Source: Panacagrimonas sp965216805 (GTDB lineage Bacteria; Pseudomonadota; Gammaproteobacteria; Nevskiales; Nevskiaceae). From it: a stretch of DNA of 64,000 nucleotides. Shown piece by piece: positions 9,420 to 17,342 of this stretch (positions are counted from its first letter, which is position 1; every line of letters begins with the position of its first letter). Both the position numbers and the translations under genes were made by a program. The stretch is taken from NCBI RefSeq assembly GCF_965216805.1, contig NZ_CBDCGN010000003.1, positions 1,860,001 through 1,924,000 of the forward strand, given 5' to 3'. The notes under the pieces were generated by a model. It was not told where the DNA came from. It did not search any database and saw only the letters and a list, made by a program, of their open reading frames with translations.

Positions 9420-9889
9420 TCGTCCTCTGCCTTGTTGAAGATCGCCGCGAGTTTTTTTGAAAGGACCAGCAGAGCCGCCGTCTCCGCCAGCGCCCGGTCC
9501 TTGCGCAGCAGGTCGCGCTCCAGCTCCTTGATGCGCTTGCGGTCCTGTCGCGTCGCCTGCGGACTGGCACGGGCTTCTTCGGGTTCCGCCAGTGCGGCCG
9601 TTGCGCTGGCCCGCCACTTCTCCAACTCCGTCGGAAATACACCCTGTTCCCGGCACCACACACTCCGATCCGCTTCGGCCATCGGTGCTGTTGCAATCAC
9701 CGCCTCCAGACGCGATCCCGCGGTCCACGTCCGAGCCTTCACCGGCCCGGACTGCGTCTGCTCTCGCCAACGCTGCAAGGTCTGGGCACCCACTCCCACT
9801 GCTAACGCCACGTCTTCCACCGCCGCGCTTTCAGGCGGCAACAGCCGCGCTACCGCGCGGTCCTTGAATCCTTGTCCGTATCGAGCCAC
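9416..9889 (-). CDS. IS3-family OrfA (DNA-binding subunit)
   Basis: 157 residues. The N-terminal helix-turn-helix (EDVALAVGVGAQTLQRWREQ) should recognise the terminal inverted repeats. The C-terminal half is a leucine-rich coiled coil (RKRIKELERDLLRKDRALAE) as in other IS3 OrfA proteins. It ends at 9416 after an A7 slippery run. The start, 66 bp inside the right end, fits transcription from the element's own promoter. Confidence 0.88.
   Translation of the reverse strand: MARYGQGFKDRAVARLLPPESAAVEDVALAVGVGAQTLQRWREQTQSGPVKARTWTAGSRLEAVIATAPMAEADRSVWCREQGVFPTELEKWRASATAALAEPEEARASPQATRQDRKRIKELERDLLRKDRALAETAALLVLSKKLAAIFNKAEDE
9452..9458 (-). promoter_or_regulatory. Programmed -1 frameshift heptamer (A7)
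   Basis: On the coding strand a run of seven A bases sits in orfA in phase A_AAA_AAA, the canonical slippery heptamer of IS3 elements. A -1 shift there reads on as TRGDLQQGRGRMIDLEDRQ into orfB without a stop, giving the OrfAB fusion transposase. Confidence 0.75.
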
Positions 9890-10429
9890 GTTCTACCTTC
9901 ATTGACGCCCCCAGGGATGGTCCTATCAAGGCGGCAACTATTCTGACGCGGGGGGGAACCGACCCGACCTGACGCCGGAACAGTTGGCTCGCACGTCGTC
10001 GCTGATGGATCTTGCTATTCCGGACGCGCTTGTCACTGGGCACGAACACCTGATTGCCGGGCTGACCCTGCCGGATCCTGATGATCGTCATGTGCTGGCC
10101 GCCGCGATCCGCTGCAACGCCAGCGTGATCGTGACGTTCAACGAGAAGGATTTCCCCGCTGACGTGCTCTCTACTTTCGGTATCGACTGCCAGCATCCTG
10201 ACGTCTTTACGGAGTATCTGTTCGATCTCGATCAAGCTGCGGTGGTTGCCGCCGCGCAACGCCAACGGCGCCAGCTCAAGAGCCCGCCGATCGATGTGGA
10301 TCGCTACCTCGACATCCTGCTGCGACAAGGGCTCGTACAGACGAGCAAATCGTTAGCCACGTATCGCTTGGTTCTATAAAAACGGCCGTTCGATGCGATC
10401 TCTGGGATCGCCACTATTGGGGAGCTTCG

Positions 10430-10552
10430 ATGACCGTCAGTGTCTACAACCCAGACCAGTACATGGTCAGCTTGCAGCAGATCATTGCCCAAGGATGCAA
10501 GCGGATCGGCCGACTGGTCAGAGTAGGCGCGTCGGCCAGCACACACGCATGA
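10430..10552 (+). pseudogene. Short SIR2-like N-terminal fragment
   Basis: A 40-codon frame beginning MTVSVYNPDQYMVSL and reaching KRIGRLVRVGASAS before a TGA. It resembles the first residues and first NAD-binding strand of SIR2-family defence proteins, where a GLLxGAGAS pattern is expected; here two Gly positions read Arg. The stop overlaps the start of the next SIR2 gene as ATGA. It is either a remnant of a second SIR2 gene or a leader peptide. The assignment is tentative. Confidence 0.4.
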
Positions 10553-10909
10553 TAGCTACCCCAAGCTTCACGGCGCGGCTGGAAGCGAAAGTCGCTGAAC
10601 AACTCCGAGCGCAGCGGGTTGGCTATCTACTGGGAGCCGGCTCTTCGTATCTCAACGGTGCTGGCTATCCGCTCGCCATTGAACTTTGGGACCGGATAAA
10701 AGGCCGCATCACCGATGTCGCTAGACGCGCCGAGATCCAGGCTGTTCTGGACACGAGGGGCCTCGGGATTGAGGACGCACTGGATCAATTGGACAACGGT
10801 CTCGTCGTCGAGGGGCCGCACCGGCATCTCGTAACCGCTGCCATTGCTGAACTGTTTCTGACAATTGGACCAGCGTCAGACGTGCATCGCGAATTCGCCA
10901 AGCGACTAG

Positions 10910-12072
10910 GGATTCTCTGATTTACCTCTCGAAGTTGCACGCTGTTTGCGTTTCAATCTGGAACGGACAGACGGATGACTTTGATGAAGCAACAGAGCCT
11001 GGGCAGTGGATTTGAGAAGTACGCGCGCACGACCAAGCGGGCGCGCTTCCTGGAGCAGATGGACTCGGTGATGCCGTGGTCCTCGCTGTGCGAGGTGATC
11101 GAGCCGTATTACTTCAAGGATACCGGCAGCGGCGGACGGCCACCGATAGCACTGGAGCGGATGCTGCGGATCTACTTTCTGCAGCAGTGGTTCGATCTGT
11201 CGGACCCGGCGGCCGAGGAGGCCTTGTACGACTCGGCGTCGATGCGCCGTTTTGCGGGGATTGACCTGGGCCTGGAGGCGCCGCCGGACGAAACCACGAT
11301 CTGCAAGTTCCGCCACCTGCTGGAGCGCAACACCCTGGGCAAGCCGCTGTTTGACCAGGTCCAGCGCTACCTTCAGGAGCAGGGCTTCAAGATCAGCAAA
11401 GGGACGATCGTGGATGCCACGATCATTGGCGCGCCGAGTTCGACCAAGAATCAGCAACAGCAGCGCGATCCCGAGATGCACCAGACCAAGAAAGGCAACC
11501 AGTGGTACTTCGGCATGAAGGCGCACGTGGGTGTCGACAGCCGGACCCGGCTGATTCATTCGGTACAAGCCACGGCGGCGAACGTGGCCGACTGCCGGGT
11601 ATTGCCGGAACTGCTGCACGGCCAGGAGACGCGGGTGTGGGGTGATCAGGCGTATCGCGGTCAGGGCAGCGTCATTCGTGAGAAGGCCCCGCAGGCGCTG
11701 GATTTCACCAACCGGCGCTACCGTCTCAAGGGCGTCATCGACGAATCAGAGCGGGCGAAGAACCGGACCAAGTCCAAGGTGCGCGCCAAGGTCGAGCACG
11801 TCTTTGCGGTGATCAAGCTGCGCTTCGGTTTTACCAAGGTCCGCTACCGCGGTCTGGCGAAGAACCTGCACCGGCTGCAGGTGACCTGCGCGCTGGCCAA
11901 CCTGTACCTGGCGCGCGCTCAATTGATGAAGCTGCAGCAGGCGTAATCCGCCTGCTGCACAGCGATTGAGGCCGAAAGGCCAAGAAACGAGGCATCCGAG
12001 GCGATCCAAGCACCCATAATTCGGATTTCTTATCGGCTTGGGGCGCCAGTCACCAGGTAAATCAGAGAATCC
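10910..12072 (+). mobile_element. IS5-family (IS5 group) insertion sequence, 1163 bp
   Basis: The terminal inverted repeats are identical over GGATTCTCTGATTTACCT (18 bp). The element is flanked by CTAG at 10906-10909 and 12073-12076, the 4-bp YTAR-type target duplication of the IS5 group. It has a single transposase gene. Ends and duplication are intact, so insertion into the SIR2 gene looks recent. Confidence 0.93.
10975..11946 (+). CDS. IS5-family transposase
   Basis: 323-residue DDE transposase. The N-terminal DUF772-type domain has GRPPIALERMLRIYFLQQWF. The triad lies in TIVDATIIGAPSS (Asp), RVWGDQAYRG (Asp) and KVRAKVEHVFAVIKLRFGF (Glu, with the Y/R helix pattern). It is uninterrupted and of normal length for the IS5 group. 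A second ATG four codons in (MKQQSLG) is equally possible as start. Confidence 0.95.
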   Translation: MTLMKQQSLGSGFEKYARTTKRARFLEQMDSVMPWSSLCEVIEPYYFKDTGSGGRPPIALERMLRIYFLQQWFDLSDPAAEEALYDSASMRRFAGIDLGLEAPPDETTICKFRHLLERNTLGKPLFDQVQRYLQEQGFKISKGTIVDATIIGAPSSTKNQQQQRDPEMHQTKKGNQWYFGMKAHVGVDSRTRLIHSVQATAANVADCRVLPELLHGQETRVWGDQAYRGQGSVIREKAPQALDFTNRRYRLKGVIDESERAKNRTKSKVRAKVEHVFAVIKLRFGFTKVRYRGLAKNLHRLQVTCALANLYLARAQLMKLQQA

Positions 12073-12750
12073 CTAGCTCAGAAAGGCGACCCGAGCATCA
12101 AGGTCTTCAGCCTGAACTACGATCCGTTGCTCGAACGCGCCGCCGAAGCCGTGCGAGTTCGACTATGCGATGGGTTCGCGGGTCATGAACACGCGTACTT
12201 TGACGGGGCGATGTTCGATGAACGCATCGGTAGAATTCGTGGCTCGCACAAGGGGCGCCAGTTCGATGAAACAACAAGGCCCGTGCATCTTCTGAAACTT
12301 CATGGTTCGCTGGGGTGGTATGAATGCGCGAGCGCAGCAGGCGTGCGCCGCTGTGCCTTTGCATCGCCGATTCCAGCTATGACGAAGCGCCTGATGATCC
12401 CGCCGCAGCGGCGAAAGGCAAGCGACACCATGACACCGCCCTACGCGACCCTCTGGTCGGTCTTTCGCGGCTCCCTTGGCCAGGACTCTGTACCCCTCAA
12501 TCGTTTGGCGTGCTTCGGTTACGGCTTCTTGGATGAACACGTCAACGCCGTCATCGAGGGAGCGCTAGCCCGTAGCGACTTTTCGGTGTTGATTTTTTCC
12601 AGAGTGCTGGCTGACAGCGCCTGGATTCGTTGGAGCGCCAAGACCAACACGATCGTGGTTACTGAAGACCGCTGTTCAATCAAGAGTGAGATCGGTCCCG
12701 GTCACGCTGACCTGTGGAACTTCGAAAAACTCGCATACAAGGTGTAGCGT

Positions 12751-14436
12751 ATGACCAAGATCAGCCCGACCGTCATTGGATACATCGTCGATGTACAAGG
12801 GGCCATGCTCGTAGCGACATTGGTTGAAGATGAGCAAGGCCGAACACCGACGGTCACCATCGGCGATGAAGATATTCTGGTTGGACAGATCGGCTCCTAT
12901 GTGGCCATCCGCCAAAGTGACGTTCACATCATCGCCGTTGTTACCCGGATGACTGAACAGGAAGCGCTGGCACCCTCTTCAATCGAGACACCGGGTGACG
13001 ATGCGGCGCGCCTGCCTTTCGCGAAACGGATCGCGCGCTTGACGCCCATTGGTTCGATTCTCCCGAATGGCTTGTTCGACCGTGGCGTCGGCCAATACCC
13101 GACGACCGGCGCCGAAGTGCATGCCGTTGGAGTGCCGGACATTGGCAAGATGTTCGACAAATTCAATTCCAAGGGTTTCGCCGTAGGCCACGTCGCGAGC
13201 CATCCGGCGCTGCAAGTGTGTATGGACCCGACGAACTTATTCGGCCGACACTTTGCCATCCTGGGGCAGACGGGTTCCGGAAAATCGTGGACCGTCGCAT
13301 CACTCGTGCAAAGGACCGTGGCGGTGATGCCTAAGGCGCACATCATCATTCTTGATTTGCACGGCGAATATTGTTGGAAGCGCAAGGATGGCGGTCGCCA
13401 CTACGCATTCGACGAAGCCGTCGTGCGGCACGTGGATGCACGCGAACTGGAGATTCCGTATTGGCTAATGACATTCTCGGAGTTGTGCGAACTGCTTATC
13501 GAGCATGGTGAGCGCGAGGCCACGAACCAAACGGCGTTTTTCCGCGACTGCCTATTGGAAGGCCGGAGCGACGAAAACAGGAACGCGGCATTGAACCTAG
13601 CGCGGGTCACGGTAGACACGCCGATTTATTTTTCCCTCGATGACGTGTTGGCCAAGGTCCGCACGAAGAATACGGAGCGCGTCGGCAACAGACAGGGGCC
13701 AATGTTCGGGGACTTTGATCGCTTCCTGATGCGGCTGGAAAGTAAGTTGAATGACGTGCGCTACGATTTCTTACTGAGGCCGCGTTCGCGCAACACCTCG
13801 GCGTCGCTGTCAGCGATGCTGCGCGATTTCATCGGCCTCGGCGCCAAGAAGGCGGCAAACACGGTCATCGATCTCAGTTCGATACCGTTCGATGTCAGGC
13901 CGACGGTTGCCGCGCAGATTGGCCGGCTGGCGTTCGAGTTCAACTATTGGAATCCGGCATACCGCGAGTTCCCCATTCTGTTGATTTGCGAGGAGGCTCA
14001 CGCCTACATTCCGCGCGCTTCCGATAGCCAGTTCACGGGATCGCGAAAATCCATGGAGCGGATCGCGAAAGAGGGGCGCAAGTACGGGGTCGGATTGGCT
14101 ATCGTCAGCCAACGCCCTCATGAGGTCTCTGAGACCGTGCTTGCCCAGTGCGGCACCTTTATCTGCTTGCGCATCACGAACCCAACCGACCAAAGCTATA
14201 TCCGTAGCCTTGTGCCAGAAAGTGAAGGCGATTTGGTGAGTGTGCTTGCTGGCCTTGGACGCGGCGAAGCTCTGGTCTTGGGCGAAGCTGTGCCTTTGCC
14301 GACCCGCCTACAGTTTGAGAGGCCGAATCCGGTGCCGAACAGTGATGATGTTGATTTCTGCGCGAAGTGGAAGGATGGCCCTGATGATCTAGACGTGGAC
14401 ATCATTGTCCAGCGCTGGCGGAGTCAGGAGCGGTAG
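12751..14436 (+). CDS. HerA-like ATPase (defence partner of SIR2)
   Basis: 561 residues. An N-terminal HAS-barrel-like region (residues 1-70) is followed by the HerA/DUF87 motor with Walker A GQTGSGKS at 172-179 and Walker B ILLICEEAHAYIP near 409-421. The sensor and arginine-finger region around GVGLAIVSQRPHEVSETVLAQ is typical of HerA hexamers. It starts 3 bp after the SIR2 stop, so the two were co-transcribed. In SIR2-HerA systems the ring assembles with SIR2 to make an NAD-depleting antiphage complex. The frame is intact although its partner is disrupted. Lower GC than neighbouring housekeeping genes indicates transfer. Confidence 0.9.
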   Translation: MTKISPTVIGYIVDVQGAMLVATLVEDEQGRTPTVTIGDEDILVGQIGSYVAIRQSDVHIIAVVTRMTEQEALAPSSIETPGDDAARLPFAKRIARLTPIGSILPNGLFDRGVGQYPTTGAEVHAVGVPDIGKMFDKFNSKGFAVGHVASHPALQVCMDPTNLFGRHFAILGQTGSGKSWTVASLVQRTVAVMPKAHIIILDLHGEYCWKRKDGGRHYAFDEAVVRHVDARELEIPYWLMTFSELCELLIEHGEREATNQTAFFRDCLLEGRSDENRNAALNLARVTVDTPIYFSLDDVLAKVRTKNTERVGNRQGPMFGDFDRFLMRLESKLNDVRYDFLLRPRSRNTSASLSAMLRDFIGLGAKKAANTVIDLSSIPFDVRPTVAAQIGRLAFEFNYWNPAYREFPILLICEEAHAYIPRASDSQFTGSRKSMERIAKEGRKYGVGLAIVSQRPHEVSETVLAQCGTFICLRITNPTDQSYIRSLVPESEGDLVSVLAGLGRGEALVLGEAVPLPTRLQFERPNPVPNSDDVDFCAKWKDGPDDLDVDIIVQRWRSQER

Positions 14437-14750
14437 CAGGCTAGCGAACTGAAGGAATTTCTCAACTGAGGCATAGCGGTCGTTCTTTGACGGCAAAAAT
14501 GACGGTAATGAGCAATGATAATTACGCAGAAGTTCCGTACTTATAATAGCTTAATGGCACCAGATGTAATCGAGTGGGAGTAAGCGACTGAGCCCTCCGG
14601 CGAGGGCCCCACGCAGTGGGGATCGACGGCAAGGCGAAGTCGCGCTTTGCGCGCCGAGCGGTCGATGTCGAAGGCGGATCGGGCCCGAACGCAGTAGCGT
14701 CGGCGGCGAGAACAGGCGCGCATTTCACCCGAGCGCCCAAATGAACGCCA
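14437..14750. other. Gene-free junction between defence patch and DUF72
   Basis: No gene recognised. AT-rich at first, with a TATAAT at 14542-14547 that could be a -10 element, then returning to high GC at about 14600. This is a plausible right edge of the acquired defence patch. Confidence 0.35.
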
Positions 14751-15788
14751 ATGCAAAATTCACTCTTCCCAGAACCTGAAGAAACCACAGCACAGCCGGC
14801 ATCGAAGTCGCGCACCCGCGGGGCCAAGGTCCAGCCTGCAACCGTCGATCCGGCGTTGGTCGATCTGGCGGCTGAGCTGCCTGGGACACTGCGACTCGGC
14901 ACCTCGTCCTGGACCTACCCCGGCTGGATCGGGACGGTTTGGGATGCCGAATACGCCGACGTAAAGCTCTCCAAGTACGGACTCGCGGCCTACGCACAGC
15001 ACCCGCTGTTCCGTACGGTCAGTCTGGATCGCAGCTTCTACCGGCCGCTGACCGCTGCCCAGTTCGCAGCCTATGCCGTGCAAGTGCCGGAAGATTTCCG
15101 CTTTGTGGTGAAGGCGCCCAGCCTGGTGACCGATGCGATGCTGCGGGACGAGTCCGGGCGCGGGCAGCAGACGAACGCAGGGTTTCTCGACGGAGAATCT
15201 GCGTTGCGCTGCTGTGTGGAACCGGCCCTGGATGGTCTCGGCCACAAGCTGGGAGCGCTGGTGTTTCAGATCAGTCCACTGCCGGGCGTGATGCTGGACC
15301 GGATGGATGAATGGGTCGCGCGCCTGCACGCGATGTTGCGTGCTTTGCCGGACCTGCGCGGCCGCGCGCCGGACGCCGTCATTGCGGTGGAGGTGCGCGA
15401 CGCCGCCTGGCTCAGCGGTGGGTTCGTCGATGTGCTCCGCGATACCGGCGCCACTTACTGCATGGGCCTGCACGCCAAGATGCCCCGATTCGCCGAGCAA
15501 CTACCGATCCTGCGCGCGCTCTGGCCCGGCCCGCTGGTGTGTCGCTGGAATCTCAATCCGTTGCACGGCGCATTCGGATACGAAAAGGCGCGCGATCAGT
15601 ACGCGCCATTCGACCGCCTGGTCGATCCGGACCTGGAGACGCGCGCTGCTCTGGCGCGCGTCATCGCCGGCACCATCGGCGCCGGCCACAATGCGTTAGT
15701 CACGCTCAGCAACAAGGCTGAGGGATCGGCGCCCCTGTCGGCGGTGGCATTGGCACAGGCGATTCGCGACATGCGCGCCGGCGGCTAG
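14751..15788 (+). CDS. DUF72 (YecE family) protein
   Basis: 345 residues with a TIM-barrel-like DUF72 fold. Family signs are LRLGTSSWTYPGWIGTVW near residue 45, TVSLDRSFYRPLTA, FRFVVKAPSLVTD and VIAVEVRDAAWL. The first 40 residues are Ala/Pro/Lys-rich and probably disordered. The biochemical role of the family is unknown. Its TAG stop is completed by the first base of the inverted-repeat element that follows, so the original C-terminus may have been slightly different. Confidence 0.88.
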   Translation: MQNSLFPEPEETTAQPASKSRTRGAKVQPATVDPALVDLAAELPGTLRLGTSSWTYPGWIGTVWDAEYADVKLSKYGLAAYAQHPLFRTVSLDRSFYRPLTAAQFAAYAVQVPEDFRFVVKAPSLVTDAMLRDESGRGQQTNAGFLDGESALRCCVEPALDGLGHKLGALVFQISPLPGVMLDRMDEWVARLHAMLRALPDLRGRAPDAVIAVEVRDAAWLSGGFVDVLRDTGATYCMGLHAKMPRFAEQLPILRALWPGPLVCRWNLNPLHGAFGYEKARDQYAPFDRLVDPDLETRAALARVIAGTIGAGHNALVTLSNKAEGSAPLSAVALAQAIRDMRAGG

Positions 15789-16033
15789 CCCGCATTTCTC
15801 ACAGGGGGATCGAGCGATGGCCGTAGGTCGAGGACGTGCAGGGCGCCGGGACGGAGCGAACCCCATAGTGGTTCTATGGGGTGAGTGAGTCCCAAGCGAT
15901 GCGCGCCGCAGACGGGCCAGCGCCGATCCAGACGGAGAATCTCGCTACAGTCTGTTTCGGAGCCGAAGTCGAAGAACGTTGTGCGGATTGGCGATGGCAA
16001 GGGATTCTCCGGCGACCTGTGAGAAATGCGGGC
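15788..16033 (+). repeat. 246-bp inverted-repeat element, copy 1 (MITE-like)
   Basis: Bounded by perfect 18-bp inverted repeats GCCCGCATTTCTCACAGG and its complement, and flanked by TA on both sides. The same element recurs at 56767-57011 in the same orientation. Inside are a hairpin (15860-15882, 9-bp stem, 5-base loop) and a subterminal inverted repeat GGAGAATC/GATTCTCC (15934-15941 and 16003-16010). No transposase is encoded. The element sits exactly between two convergent stop codons. Confidence 0.9.
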
Positions 16034-16623
16034 TAGGCGCCGCCCATCAGCCCGCGACCGAACACGATGCTGCTGAGTCCCAGCACCATGAACAGGGCCG
16101 CGGCCGCGAAGCGCGTTGTGCGCAGCGGCAGGCGACTGGCCAGCGCTGCGCCGAGGAACACCACCGGCATGTCGGCCAGCAGCATGCCGGTGGTGGTGCC
16201 GGCCACCACGGCGAAGAGGGCGTCGAACTTGATCGCCAGGACTGTGGTGGCGATCTGCGTCTTGTCGCCGATCTCGGCCAGAAAAAAGCTCACCGTCGTA
16301 ATCCACAGCGCACTGCGACCGGCACGCGAGGCTTCCGATTCTTCCGCGCGATCAGGCTTGAGCGCCCACAGGCCGACGGCGATGAACGACAGGCCCACGA
16401 TCCAAGGCAGCAGGCCGGGCGCAATGACGTCGTTGAGCCAGGCGCCAAGCAATCCGGCAAGCGCATGGTTGAACAGGGTGGCGATTACAATGCCGAGAAT
16501 CACGGTCCACGGCCGGCGGAAGCGGCTGGCGAGCATGACGGCGAGCAGCATCGTCTTGTCGCCGATTTCGCCCAGGAAAACGGTGCCGGTGGAAACCAGG
16601 AATGCGTCCAAAAGAGACTCCAT
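16033..16623 (-). CDS. GDT1/UPF0016 family manganese exporter (MneA-like)
   Basis: 196-residue inner-membrane protein of six to seven helices made of two homologous halves, each with the E-x-G-D-K-T signature: LGEIGDKTMLLAVMLA in helix 1 and LAEIGDKTQIATTVLA in the second half, separated by a charged cytoplasmic loop (KPDRAEESEASRAGR). Bacterial members export Mn2+. The upstream leader contains a yybP-ykoY manganese riboswitch, which supports this function strongly. ATG 16623 is chosen because MESLLDAFLVSTGTVF begins the first helix. Its stop TAG uses the last base of the inverted-repeat element. Confidence 0.9.
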   Translation of the reverse strand: MESLLDAFLVSTGTVFLGEIGDKTMLLAVMLASRFRRPWTVILGIVIATLFNHALAGLLGAWLNDVIAPGLLPWIVGLSFIAVGLWALKPDRAEESEASRAGRSALWITTVSFFLAEIGDKTQIATTVLAIKFDALFAVVAGTTTGMLLADMPVVFLGAALASRLPLRTTRFAAAALFMVLGLSSIVFGRGLMGGA

Positions 16624-16675
16624 GACCGGGCGCTGTGCGAGGCAAGGTTCGTGCAGTGCGCCCGGCGGCCGCTGC

Positions 16676-16800
16676 ACGACACCTTGGTCTCGCCAAGTGG
16701 ACCTCGGTGATCGAGGCCGCTACCGGATGCGCCATGGCCGTGGCCAAGTTTGTTGACGCACCCTCCCGATCCGTCGGGACGGCTACTCCCCAAAACGCTG
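16676..16800 (-). promoter_or_regulatory. yybP-ykoY manganese riboswitch
   Basis: Minus-strand leader of the GDT1 gene. Key conserved blocks are present in order: GGGGAGTAGCC (16791-16781), GTCAACAAACTTGG (16757-16744) and GCGAGACCAAGG (16693-16682), the last pairing with TTTTGG next to the first block. These match the Mn2+-sensing aptamer whose two loops meet at the metal site. It probably turns on exporter expression when Mn2+ is high. About 55 bases separate it from the start codon. Confidence 0.88.
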
Positions 16801-16841
16801 ACGAGTCTACAGGCGGTTGCGGCACTGCGATACTTGGCGAT

Positions 16842-17342
16842 ATGACCCACGACGTCGATCAACACTGGATGAATCAGGCGCTGGACTGCGCACGACGTGC
16901 GGCCGAGCTGGGCGAAGTGCCGGTGGGGGCCGTGCTGGTGCGCGACGGCAGTCTGGTGGCGGACGGATTCAACCGACCCATCAGCGGGCATGACCCCAGC
17001 GCGCACGCCGAAATGGTGGCGCTGCGCGCCGCCGCGCAGATGCTGGGCAACTACCGGCTTCCGGGCACCACGCTCTACGTTACCCTGGAGCCCTGCGCGA
17101 TGTGTGCCGGTGCCATCATCCACGCCCGCGTGCAACGCCTGGTGTTCGGTGCCGCCGACCCCAAGGCCGGTGCCGTGAATTCGGTGTACGACCTTATCGC
17201 CAATCCGCGCCTCAACCATGCAGTGCAGTGGACCGGCGGTGTGTGCGAGGCCGAATGTGCCGAGCTGTTACGCGAGTTCTTTCGCGCGCGCCGTCGCGCC
17301 GCGGTGCCAATCGATTTCTCTTCAGCCCAGGACAACACATGA
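16842..17342 (+). CDS. tadA: tRNA-specific adenosine deaminase TadA
   Basis: Deaminates A34 to inosine in tRNA-Arg(ACG). 166 residues, the size of the E. coli enzyme. Zinc and catalytic motifs are HAEMVALRAAA (His and the proton-shuttle Glu) and PCAMCAGAIIHAR (two Cys). Also present are VPVGAVLV and GAADPKAGAV. ATG 16842 gives the family N-terminus DQHWMNQALDCARRA. It is divergent from the riboswitch-controlled exporter and overlaps the next gene by ATGA. Confidence 0.96.
   Translation: MTHDVDQHWMNQALDCARRAAELGEVPVGAVLVRDGSLVADGFNRPISGHDPSAHAEMVALRAAAQMLGNYRLPGTTLYVTLEPCAMCAGAIIHARVQRLVFGAADPKAGAVNSVYDLIANPRLNHAVQWTGGVCEAECAELLREFFRARRRAAVPIDFSSAQDNT

Larger units (their letters stand above)
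8303..9955 (-). mobile_element. IS3-family insertion sequence (about 1.65 kb)
   Basis: The ends are imperfect inverted repeats: left CGCGTCAAGGTAGTTGCCGC, right (reverse strand) CGCGTCAGAATAGTTGCCGC. The element is flanked by GAACCG on both sides (8297-8302 and 9956-9961), which is best read as the target duplication. The exact duplication length is uncertain by a base or two because of a G run at the right end. It carries orfA and orfB on the minus strand, overlapping, with a slippery A7 run between them. It lies inside the PIN toxin gene. Confidence 0.88.
8145..10379 (+). pseudogene. PIN-domain toxin (VapC50-like), split by an IS3-family element
   Basis: The 5' part (8145-8302) encodes MRHSPFTAIYDACVLYPAP and runs to KNR. 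The 3' part (from 9957) continues in frame as RPDLTPEQLARTSSLMDL and ends at TAA 10377-10379. Joined, it is a PIN ribonuclease of about 190 residues with acidic residues in YDACVL, DEW, PDPDDRHV and FNEKDFP, plus the C-terminal extension seen in VapC50-type toxins. The insertion interrupts the domain after the second acidic motif, so the toxin should be inactive. The reading frame is exactly restored if the element and one copy of the 6-bp duplication GAACCG are removed. Confidence 0.85.
10549..12747 (+). pseudogene. SIR2-family NADase of a SIR2-HerA defence pair, split by an IS5-family element
   Basis: The 5' part (10549-10909) has the NAD-binding loop VGYLLGAGSSYLNGAGYP at residues about 25-42. 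The 3' part (12077-12747) has the catalytic-type motifs FSLNYDPLLE (Asn) and LLKLHGSLGW (His), then a C-terminal FGYGFLDEHVNAVI helix. Removing the element and one CTAG rejoins ...KRLAQKGDPSIKVF in frame, giving about 343 residues. SIR2 proteins paired with HerA deplete NAD on phage infection. Here the fold is split between the NAD loop and the Asn/His residues, so function is very probably lost. HerA follows after 3 bp. Confidence 0.88.
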
